From NCBI RefSeq assembly GCF_900142295.1, contig NZ_FSRL01000001.1, forward strand, positions 2,046,001 to 2,110,000: a DNA stretch of 64,000 nt, in the 5' to 3' direction. Origin of the DNA: Vannielia litorea (GTDB lineage Bacteria > Pseudomonadota > Alphaproteobacteria > Rhodobacterales > Rhodobacteraceae). The notes beneath the pieces are model-generated. The model was not told where the DNA came from and ran no database searches. It saw only the letters and a list, made by a program, of their open reading frames with translations. This document shows, in pieces, positions 58,101-64,000 of the stretch; within the stretch, counting starts at the first letter, position 1, and each line of letters opens with the position of its first letter. The position numbers and the translations under genes are program-made.

Positions 58101-58797
58101 TCAGGCGGGCGCGGATGATTTCGGCATGACCCTCGATCTCGGCCGGACTCGCGGTCATCAGCTCCTGGAGCGAGATCGCCAGCATCACCCCGTTGATCGG
58201 CTGGTTGGCGCGATAGGTCTTGAGCAGCTTCAGGAAACTGGCCCAGCTCTTGCTGTCGGCCTCGGCGTCGCTGTCCTGCGTGGTGTAGCGGCCGGCGGTG
58301 TCGATCAGCACCGCCTCCTCGCTGAACCACCAGTCGCAGTAGCGGGTGCCGCCCACCCCGGCCACTGCGCCCTCGCCCTTCTCCGCGAGCGGAAACTTCA
58401 CGCCCGAGTTGAGCAGCGCCGTGGTCTTGCCCGAGCCGGGCGGGCCGATGATGATGTACCACGGCAGGTCGTAGAGAAAGCTCTTGGAGCCGCTGGATTT
58501 CTTCAGCACCTCCATGGCCTCGCCCATCTTCTCGCCCAGCACCTCGCCGTCGCCGGTGACCTCCTGCTCGGTGAGCGCGGCCTCCAGTGCCCGGGAGGCA
58601 CGGCGGCGGCGGATGAAGCGGACAAGATAGACCGTGCCCACCGTGAGCCAGACCACCGCAATCATCAGCACCCGCACCCAGACCGGCTCGAAAGGTGCGG
58701 CCTCGCCGAAGCCGACCAGCGGCAGCGCAAACCACACCACCACGAACCACAGGATGAGGGAGAGGACGACCAGCGTTCCGATGATCCAGCGTTTCAT
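55195..58797 (-). CDS. tssM: T6SS inner-membrane complex protein TssM (IcmF)
   Basis: A 1200-aa core component that with TssL and TssJ spans the envelope and anchors the baseplate. Two N-terminal helices are followed by a cytoplasmic NTPase-like domain with Walker A GPPGSGKTTALLN (about residue 118) and VLIDTAGRY. A third transmembrane helix is near residue 430 (STITLIVLATMGMLGLWGLSF), followed by the large periplasmic IcmF-related and C-terminal beta domains. An intact Walker A is present, which not all TssM proteins keep. ATG 58797 has GGAAGGA upstream. Confidence 0.94.
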   Translation of the reverse strand: MKRWIIGTLVVLSLILWFVVVWFALPLVGFGEAAPFEPVWVRVLMIAVVWLTVGTVYLVRFIRRRRASRALEAALTEQEVTGDGEVLGEKMGEAMEVLKKSSGSKSFLYDLPWYIIIGPPGSGKTTALLNSGVKFPLAEKGEGAVAGVGGTRYCDWWFSEEAVLIDTAGRYTTQDSDAEADSKSWASFLKLLKTYRANQPINGVMLAISLQELMTASPAEIEGHAEIIRARLNEINDELKVDFPVYVMFTKADLISGFMEFFGSFSQSRRQKVWGHTFQTDSKKEQTVERFDEEYKALVNRLSEEVTDRLQEEPDGINRIAIFSFPGQVAMLRDKLGDFMRGVFGHTRYKVAANLRGFYFTSGTQEGTPIDQVLGAMQRNFGGMQAQGQLSGKAKSFFLHDLLKKVIFAEAGWVSTDKKAVRRAAIWRYSTITLIVLATMGMLGLWGLSFYKNRQLINTAEAAIADYELAAQDEITSGKVEDIDLLQVLPHLEMLRNMPMGYADTNTDAPITEQFGLSQRGSVRSAATVTYRQALERMFRSRLILQLEQQLENFIRTGEVLAVYRTLKVYKLLGNLAPQSDDELVIGYFRDDWRRNTYAGTNPETRAALEAHLVAMLELDAAQQPSFELNGALIDQGERLLARMNIEDQAYSLLLATAEFSGIEPFSIAGRAGRDSELVFESVDGRALEDLVISPLYTYAGFHEFFLPQLSQIAENLLSDQWVMGEYAAEAQIEDQISGLGPVLLKRYTNDWIEEWDRVLAQVKLRPMSADRPSYQALAAASAPRTSPILLLTQEIMEETSLTAEYNKGGDEPPAGLDGDAVTDAAGDVGGEVARRAGQIFISRQNGLARIGLDVVFRKSQERAGGTGGSGGGITRLPGAEIEAYYADWHDLVVGDPPQRRIDFLIQTLGDMQRTLITAVDFPEVADREMPAKLGALKQASSRLPKPMERMIQEAVDDFEGDAANTSVARLNELLNQQVTQVCQAVIDSKFPFSKASARDVGLVDFAKLFAPQGVMDRFFLENLSQFADINGTTWTWKDSGPLAGKLSTSTLKQFERAAAIRDAFFPTGGGIPQIDMEIVPTSLHGAVETAQLTINGQVVLTRRKGNTPANVSWPGSLAGTNVELVFTPDMRGRKSNMSEGGPWAFLKFLDAGRPKVSGNVIAVRYTIDGRHIAYKMTLATDVNPFFMSELTEFKCPTGL

Positions 58798-58883
58798 CTC
58801 GCGTTCCTTCCGCCTGTCAGGCGCTTCATTCCTTCAGCCGGCGTCCCCCGCCGTTCCGCGCGGGCGGCTCGCGCCGCCCTGTC

Positions 58884-60596
58884 TCAAATCTGTTGATCCA
58901 GCGTCTCTTCGCGCTGGATCATGATCTCCACCCGCCGGTTGAGGGCCTTGCCCTCCGGCGTGTCGTTGGAGGCAATCGGTTCGTCCTCGCCGCGCCCGTC
59001 CACCTCGACCCGCTCGGGATCGCTGAGCAGCGGCGTGATCACGCCCGCCACGCTCTTGGCGCGGGCCACGGAGAGCTCGAAGTTGTTCTTGTACTTGCCC
59101 CGGCCCGACATCTTGTCGCTGTCGGTATGGCCGATGAACCGGATCGGCCCCGGCTCGTTTTCCAGCACCTGCGCGATGTCTTCGCCCAGCGGGATGAAGG
59201 CCTCCTTCACATCGGCCTTGCCGCTGTCGAACAGGATCGAGTTGTCGAGCTTGATGATGATGAAGTCGCCCTTGATCTCCACCGTGATGGCCTCGTTGCC
59301 GGCAAAGGCCTCGCTCAGCCGGTCGAACTGGCCGGTCTCCACCGGCGCGGGCGGCAGCGGCGGCGGGGCGACCGGCCCCGTGGTGCGGCGCACCAGCTCG
59401 ATCATCTCGCGCGGATGCAGCTCGCGCATGTTCTCGGTCAGCTCGTTGCCCTCGGTCGTCAGCATCAACCGCATCCCGAAGTAGCCACCGGCCAGGATCG
59501 CCGAAGCCAGGATCGCATAGGCCCAGACCGGCACCTTGGTAAAGCTGCGCCGCGCCGCAAGCTCCACGCCCTTCCAGCGCGGGCTGATGTCGTCGTCGCC
59601 GCGCGCCTTGACCCGCCGCAGCGCCTCGTAAACGCCCCGCTTGATCTGGGTGAGCTTGATGTCGCCCCCCTGCATCGCGCGATACTGGCCCTCGAAGCCG
59701 AGCTGCATGCAGATCAGCATCAGCTCCAGCAGATGATACTTGTGGATCGGGTTCTGGAGCGCCTTGTCGACCTCCTGAAAGAAGCCCACGCCGGCCGTCC
59801 GCTTGTTGAAGAACCGCGCCGACATCGAATACTGCAGCCACACGCCGCGGTCGGTGCCCGGCAGGTTCTGCACGATGTCGTCGGCGGTGCCGCAGACGCA
59901 ATACTTGGCGATCAGCGCATCGGTCTGGTCAACCCCGGACTCCAGCATCTTCTCCTCGAAGGACTCGATCTCCTCGGTGACGTGCTGCATCAGCGGCACG
60001 GCGTGCATGTCGACGACCTGGCTGCGCAGGCGCCCGAAGAGAACGAGCAGGGAGGCCGCTGCGGCCACGATCGGGTTGGCATCGGCCGACATGCCGGAGG
60101 TCTTGGCCGAGAGCGCGGCGTCGAGGCTGATCTTCTTGACCGGCGCGCGCTGAACCTGCTGCTGCTCGCGGCGCATCTCGGGGAAGAACCCCTCCTGCTG
60201 CGGCTTGGCCCCCATCCACTGGCCCGAGCTGGCATGGTCGGCCGGGCCGCCGAAGCCCTGGTTCTGGCCGGGTGGCGGGCCGAAGCCCTGGCTCGGGCCT
60301 TGCTGCGGGCCGCCAAAGCCGCCCCCGCCCCCGCCCGCGCCGCCGGTGTTGCCACCGCCGCCGCCCCAGACATCGCCGCCGCCGTCGCCGCCAAAGCCGC
60401 TGTCCTGGCCGCCAAAGCCGCCGCCCTGGCCGGGCGGAGGAGAGGCCGGCGGCGGGCTGCCCCAGCCGCCCTGAGCGGGCATCGAGCCGCCGATCACGGT
60501 TTTCTGCGAGCCCGGTCCGGTCGTCTTCTGGCCGCCGAAGGCCCCGCCCGGCATCGGGCGGATCACGGTCTTGCCAGAGTCCTTCTCGTCGCTCAT
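58884..60596 (-). CDS. tssL: T6SS TssL (DotU) with OmpA-like peptidoglycan-binding domain
   Basis: A 570-aa 'evolved' TssL. The first ~160 residues are Gly/Pro/Gln-rich and disordered, beginning with phospho-target-like stretches (KTVIRPMPGGAFGGQKTTG). A DotU domain follows (about 175-375), then a transmembrane helix (WAYAILASAILAGGYFG, about 385), and a C-terminal OmpA domain (ILFDSGKADVKEAF, FIGHTDSD, SVARAKSVAGV) that anchors the complex to peptidoglycan. ATG 60596 directly abuts the tssK stop (TAG-ATG), so the two are co-translated. Confidence 0.93.
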   Translation of the reverse strand: MSDEKDSGKTVIRPMPGGAFGGQKTTGPGSQKTVIGGSMPAQGGWGSPPPASPPPGQGGGFGGQDSGFGGDGGGDVWGGGGGNTGGAGGGGGGFGGPQQGPSQGFGPPPGQNQGFGGPADHASSGQWMGAKPQQEGFFPEMRREQQQVQRAPVKKISLDAALSAKTSGMSADANPIVAAAASLLVLFGRLRSQVVDMHAVPLMQHVTEEIESFEEKMLESGVDQTDALIAKYCVCGTADDIVQNLPGTDRGVWLQYSMSARFFNKRTAGVGFFQEVDKALQNPIHKYHLLELMLICMQLGFEGQYRAMQGGDIKLTQIKRGVYEALRRVKARGDDDISPRWKGVELAARRSFTKVPVWAYAILASAILAGGYFGMRLMLTTEGNELTENMRELHPREMIELVRRTTGPVAPPPLPPAPVETGQFDRLSEAFAGNEAITVEIKGDFIIIKLDNSILFDSGKADVKEAFIPLGEDIAQVLENEPGPIRFIGHTDSDKMSGRGKYKNNFELSVARAKSVAGVITPLLSDPERVEVDGRGEDEPIASNDTPEGKALNRRVEIMIQREETLDQQI

Positions 60597-61934
60597 CTAC
60601 CTGTTCTCCTGGATACCCCAGATCTCGAGCTTGAGATCGGGCCAGTCACCGGCGAAGTGCAGGCCGATGGCCGGGGCCGTCGAGAACTCGCGCCACATCG
60701 GGTTGTTCTTGTCGATGTTGAAGTAGACGTGGCTCGTGACGGCACGGATCTGCCGGGGCGGCGTGGGCATGTGCACCAGCTCCAGACCCGGCAGGTTGTT
60801 GTTCACGATAGCATTCATCTGGGTGTTGGGTCCAACCTTGCAGAGCGCGGGAAACTGCTGCTGGATTTGGGTCAGCGGCTTGTCGGCGCTGACCTCGAGC
60901 ACGAAGGAGGCATCGCGGAACAGGTTGCGGTCGGTGACCTTGGCCATGAAGCTGCCCGAGCCGGGGCGCAGCTCTTCCACGTTGAGCCGCACCGCGCGGC
61001 CCACGTCCCGGCTGAGCAGGCGCTGTATGTCGCGGGTGATCGGCTCGAAGACCTCTTCGAGATTGTCCTGGTCGTAGGGCGGGTACTCGATGGCCAGCCG
61101 CTTCTCGTCGAAGGTCCAGAGTTCGCCCACAAGGCGGAGGAAGAGCTGATAGAGCTCCTCGGGATGGATGTACTTGCTGTTCCGGTAGTGCCGCAGCAGC
61201 CCAATCTCGCGGTTCAGCACCAGCAGCATGAAGTAGTCGGTCGCCTGCAACCCGCCGCCCGAGGAGGGGTCCGAGGCATAGCGGGCAAGGCTCTCGAGCT
61301 TGGTCTCGACCCAGCCGACCACCCGCTCGATCCAGCCTGCTACCACCGGATGGGCATGGATGCTCAGCACCGGCGGCGCGAACTTCTCGTCGAAGATCAC
61401 CGTCTTGTCGCGCACCTCGACCACCCGGGCCAGGCGCAGGCAGTTGTAGCCGGGCTTCTCGGTCTTTCGGACATCGAACTCCACGCGCGGATGCGCCACC
61501 TCGATATCCTGCTCCAGCCGCATCGAGGCGGTGCTGTCGGCCACCGTTTCGGCGGCCAGACGGTAGCGCGCCGAGCGGCTGGACTCGTCCTCGGTGCCCA
61601 CCTCGCGCCCGTTCACCTGCACCATCGGCAGCGTCAGCCAGACAGACTGGCCCTCCGAGCCTTCGGGAATGTCGATCGGCGGCGGCAGCTGGCTGGTGCC
61701 CGGCATGTCGAAGGGCGTGCCATCGGGAAAGATGCCGGTCGCCGAGCGCAGCCCGAACTTCATCTGCTGGGCCACGTCCCTGTCGATCTCGATCTGGGAA
61801 AACCCCCAAGGGTACGGCGAAGCAAGCCGGGTGCGGGCTTCCAGCAACTTCTCGAAGTATCTGTCGCTCTGTTGAAAATGGTGAGGCTGCAGAAACAGCC
61901 CCTCCTTCCACGCGACTTTTGAAAACCAGCTCAT
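60597..61934 (-). CDS. tssK: T6SS baseplate protein TssK
   Basis: A 445-aa trimeric baseplate subunit linking the baseplate to the TssL/TssM membrane complex. Family start VAWKEGLFLQPHHFQQSDRY is unmistakable. The middle includes NREIGLLRHYRNSKYIHPEELYQLF, and the C-terminal head ends WPDLKLEIWGIQE. Full length. It is the first T6SS gene of this minus-strand unit; no ribosome site stronger than GAG precedes ATG 61934. Other core genes (tssA, B, C, E, F, G, H, I, J) are not in the window. Confidence 0.95.
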   Translation of the reverse strand: MSWFSKVAWKEGLFLQPHHFQQSDRYFEKLLEARTRLASPYPWGFSQIEIDRDVAQQMKFGLRSATGIFPDGTPFDMPGTSQLPPPIDIPEGSEGQSVWLTLPMVQVNGREVGTEDESSRSARYRLAAETVADSTASMRLEQDIEVAHPRVEFDVRKTEKPGYNCLRLARVVEVRDKTVIFDEKFAPPVLSIHAHPVVAGWIERVVGWVETKLESLARYASDPSSGGGLQATDYFMLLVLNREIGLLRHYRNSKYIHPEELYQLFLRLVGELWTFDEKRLAIEYPPYDQDNLEEVFEPITRDIQRLLSRDVGRAVRLNVEELRPGSGSFMAKVTDRNLFRDASFVLEVSADKPLTQIQQQFPALCKVGPNTQMNAIVNNNLPGLELVHMPTPPRQIRAVTSHVYFNIDKNNPMWREFSTAPAIGLHFAGDWPDLKLEIWGIQENR

Positions 61935-62069
61935 TCAGGGCTCGCAGCGCATTCCAATGTTCGTTTCGCAATATACTGGCAGGATCGGTCCTAACCTGAA
62001 AGGCACAAATAACTGACAGGTCCGGCAAAACCTGCCGTACACCGCCCGGGCACTCTGCCAGAAACAAAC
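61935..62069 (-). promoter_or_regulatory. Probable promoter region of the T6SS unit
   Basis: The 135 bp between tssK and the autotransporter terminator are AT-richer than the genes. On the minus strand a TATATT-like -10 is visible near 61970-61980, and a dyad CAGGT/ACCTG lies at 62017-62034, a possible operator. No confident -35. Confidence 0.35.
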
Positions 62070-62090
62070 GGGGTGCCGCAAGGGCACCCC
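62070..62090 (-). terminator. Rho-independent terminator of the autotransporter-like gene
   Basis: A perfect 8-bp stem (62070-62077 with 62083-62090) with a 5-base loop. On the minus strand it is followed by GTTTGTTTC. It lies 48 bp past the stop of the outer-membrane protein gene and insulates the T6SS unit from it. Confidence 0.75.
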
Positions 62091-62137
62091 GCCAATTGTC
62101 ACGTTGCGCTCACACCGCCGCACGGCGGCAGCGCCGG

Positions 62138-64000
62138 TCAGAACTGGAGCCGGACCTGCGCGGTGACGCTGAGCGCCTCAACGTCTTCCGAGAACCGCGC
62201 ATCCGCCCGCACCGAGGCGTTCAGCTGCTTGGCCTTGCCCACCTGGCCGTCGAGGATCTTGATGTAGCTCAAGCCCACCGAAAGCTCCCCGAAGTCGCCC
62301 AGCGGCTCGGTCGAGACCGGAAGCGTCGCGGAGCCGGAGGTGAAGGTCGCCTTCTGATCGTCCGAGAAATCGCCGTAGTAGGTGGCGGTGACGAACTTGT
62401 TGGTCGCGCTGTCGCCCGCCGCCCCGATCGTGGTCTTGGCGAGGGTCGCGCCGACGAAGCCGATCTTGGTGGTGTGGTCGTCAAAGCTCAGGCGGCCGGT
62501 CTCGGTGCCACCGGGACCGTCGAGGAACACCACGTCATCGGTGGACGACTTGGTGATCCCGAAGCCCGCCGTCGGCACCAGCGTCCACTCGTCGGAGAGC
62601 GGGTAGCTGTAACTGACCGAGGCCGAGAGCGTGGTCGACTGCGACGAGGTTTCGGCACCGAACAGGCCGATGTCGGCATTGTCGAACTCGAAGTCCGCGT
62701 TCTCGAACCGCAGCTGCACATCCGCCGACCAGGCATCCTTGGCCATGGCGACATAACCGCCGACGTAGCTCTGAGAGAAGTCCGCCTTGGTGGTCGACTG
62801 GTAGGCGCCCAGCGAGGGCGGCGTGGTTCCGAAATCGGTGGCGAACACGTCCTGCGTGGTGGAGCCGCCGTTGTAGCCGAAGATCACGCCGCCAGCGATG
62901 TCGATGGCGCCCTGGCCGACGTCGAAACACCCGTAGTCCACACCACCGGTGAAGCCGTAGAAGTCGGCCTCCACCGTCGACGGCAGGTTGGTGACGCCGT
63001 TGTTGGTGCGCGCCGTGCCGGTGGCGGAGCCCGCCGTCATCCGCGCCCAGGTGCCGGTGCCGCAGTTGTCGTCGTCCTCGTAGGCAAGGCCGGAGACGAA
63101 GGGCGAGGACGGCCGGTTCACGATGGTGCCGATGAGCGACTGCACCAGGCTGATGTTGCCGGCAACCGCAAGCGCACCGGAGCCGGTGTCGGTCACGATA
63201 TCCACACCACCCGCGCCGTTGTTCTGGAGCACATAGGTGTTGGAGCCGTCAATCCACAGCACGGTGCTGCCGGAAATCGTAAGGCCGCTGGTGTCGCCGT
63301 TGATCAGGTCGAGCGCGACGATCCCGCCGGAGGCGATGACGTCACCGCTGAACGACAGGGTGCCGTTGTAGCTGCCCACGTTCAACACATCGGTCGAGCC
63401 CGCGCCGGAGAGGTTCACGTCGAATGCCAGCGTACCGCTGCCGGTGACGTTGCCGGTGACCGTGAAGACATCGGTCGTGTCTCCGGCACCCGCGCCGCCG
63501 TCCTCCAGGTCGATGGTGCCGTTGTTCACGAAGTCGCCGGTCACCTGCGCGGTCGTTCCCGAGGTGGAAACCGTCCCCGAGTTGGTGAAGCCGCCGGACG
63601 TGGTGATCACCGACCCATCGCCAATGTCCATGGTCGAGGAGTTGGTGAAGGTCCCGGCCGACACCGTGATGTCGCCCCCCGCATCCAGCGCCATGGTAGT
63701 GGAGTTGGTGAAGTTCCCGGTGGCAAGGGTCAGGGCCACGGCGTTCACGTCATTGAAGGTGCCCGAAGTGTTGTTGAAGTTGCCGTTCATCGTGGTGGCG
63801 CCGTTCAGGTTGAACGTGCCGCCCTGGTTGTTGAAGGTTCCAGCAAAGATGGCTCCGCCGTCGGCCTCGAAGCTGCCGGAAGTGTTGTTGAACGTCGTCA
63901 CCGCGTTCACCGCTGTGCCAAGGCTGCTGCCCGCCGAGTTGGTGAAGGTGCCATCGTTGTCGATCTGGCTCACCACCATGTCCGCACCGACCGTGCCGGC
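62138..64000 (-). CDS. Autotransporter-like outer-membrane beta-barrel protein (5' end outside window)
   Basis: At least 620 codons; the frame stays open to the window edge through Ala-Gly-Thr-Val-Gly-Ala-Asp, so the start lies beyond. The visible N-terminal part (about 63300-64000) is a passenger of degenerate beta-helix repeats rich in Asn/Thr/Gly/Ser with recurring FNNTSGTF/FTNSGT units. The C-terminal ~300 residues form an autotransporter-type barrel (AYQSTTKADFSQSYVGGYVAMAK, alternating strands) ending in Phe (QVRLQF), the BAM recognition signature. It is probably a surface adhesin or self-associating protein; cargo function unknown. Confidence 0.8.
   Translation of the reverse strand, partial: AGTVGADMVVSQIDNDGTFTNSAGSSLGTAVNAVTTFNNTSGSFEADGGAIFAGTFNNQGGTFNLNGATTMNGNFNNTSGTFNDVNAVALTLATGNFTNSTTMALDAGGDITVSAGTFTNSSTMDIGDGSVITTSGGFTNSGTVSTSGTTAQVTGDFVNNGTIDLEDGGAGAGDTTDVFTVTGNVTGSGTLAFDVNLSGAGSTDVLNVGSYNGTLSFSGDVIASGGIVALDLINGDTSGLTISGSTVLWIDGSNTYVLQNNGAGGVDIVTDTGSGALAVAGNISLVQSLIGTIVNRPSSPFVSGLAYEDDDNCGTGTWARMTAGSATGTARTNNGVTNLPSTVEADFYGFTGGVDYGCFDVGQGAIDIAGGVIFGYNGGSTTQDVFATDFGTTPPSLGAYQSTTKADFSQSYVGGYVAMAKDAWSADVQLRFENADFEFDNADIGLFGAETSSQSTTLSASVSYSYPLSDEWTLVPTAGFGITKSSTDDVVFLDGPGGTETGRLSFDDHTTKIGFVGATLAKTTIGAAGDSATNKFVTATYYGDFSDDQKATFTSGSATLPVSTEPLGDFGELSVGLSYIKILDGQVGKAKQLNASVRADARFSEDVEALSVTAQVRLQF

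Overview
The window is high-GC DNA from an alphaproteobacterium, most probably a member of the Rhodobacterales or a close relative. The evidence is dense, ATGA-overlapping operons, a CoxI/CoxIII-fused caa3-type oxidase, PIG-L/glycosyltransferase clusters, Ku-LigD, and repeated GGAAC-N16/17-CGTT promoters of the alphaproteobacterial general stress sigma factor (EcfG type). No rRNA or CRISPR array is visible. The only tRNA found is tRNA-Ser(TGA), on the minus strand at 35376-35465.

Region 1 (1-2612) holds a 5'-truncated HSL-type esterase, a CrtC/AttH-like lipocalin-domain protein that looks shortened, and about 1 kb of decayed DNA including a frameshifted histidine-kinase remnant. Region 2 (2804-14642, plus strand) is a run of stress-promoter units: a PQQ dehydrogenase with a DedA protein; an amino-acid permease followed by a caa3-type terminal oxidase, its CtaG-like assembly factor and a tri-haem cytochrome c; then a DUF421 protein and a Crp/Fnr regulator. 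Region 3 (14609-23524, minus strand) is one tightly overlapping eight-gene operon: three glycosyltransferases, a large catalase, a fourth glycosyltransferase, an acyl-CoA-dehydrogenase-like protein, a PIG-L deacetylase and a methyltransferase. It probably makes an unidentified stress-linked glycoconjugate. Region 4 (23895-30488, plus strand) is divergent from it: a 22-residue membrane peptide, three envelope/holin-like proteins, a YihY-type membrane protein, and the Ku-LigD end-joining pair.

Region 5 (30914-35393) is a compact mobile island of about 4.5 kb inserted in the 3' end of tRNA-Ser(TGA), bounded by a 21-bp duplication. It carries a tyrosine integrase, a serine recombinase and, as the only evident cargo, a 516-aa reverse transcriptase resembling the UG/DRT (defence-associated) class. 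Just upstream of that gene lies a compact, strongly base-paired segment closed by a perfect 11-bp inverted repeat that ends 20 bp before its start codon. This RT plus candidate non-coding RNA is the best candidate for an undescribed system in the window.

Region 6 (35673-42460, plus strand) is chromosomal housekeeping: a SPOR lipoprotein, a D-Ala-D-Ala carboxypeptidase, tmk, holB, a TatD nuclease, a PhnP-like hydrolase and an AEC transporter. Region 7 (42508-47703, minus strand) is a polyamine-type ABC transporter with an embedded DUF1330 gene. Facing it are a RidA-superfamily protein and threonine ammonia-lyase. Region 8 (49735-61934, minus strand) is aroQ preceded by part of a type VI secretion cluster (tssK, tssL, tssM, tagF, a PP2C phosphatase and a Ser/Thr kinase). 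The last gene, running off the right edge, is an autotransporter-like outer-membrane protein with its own terminator.
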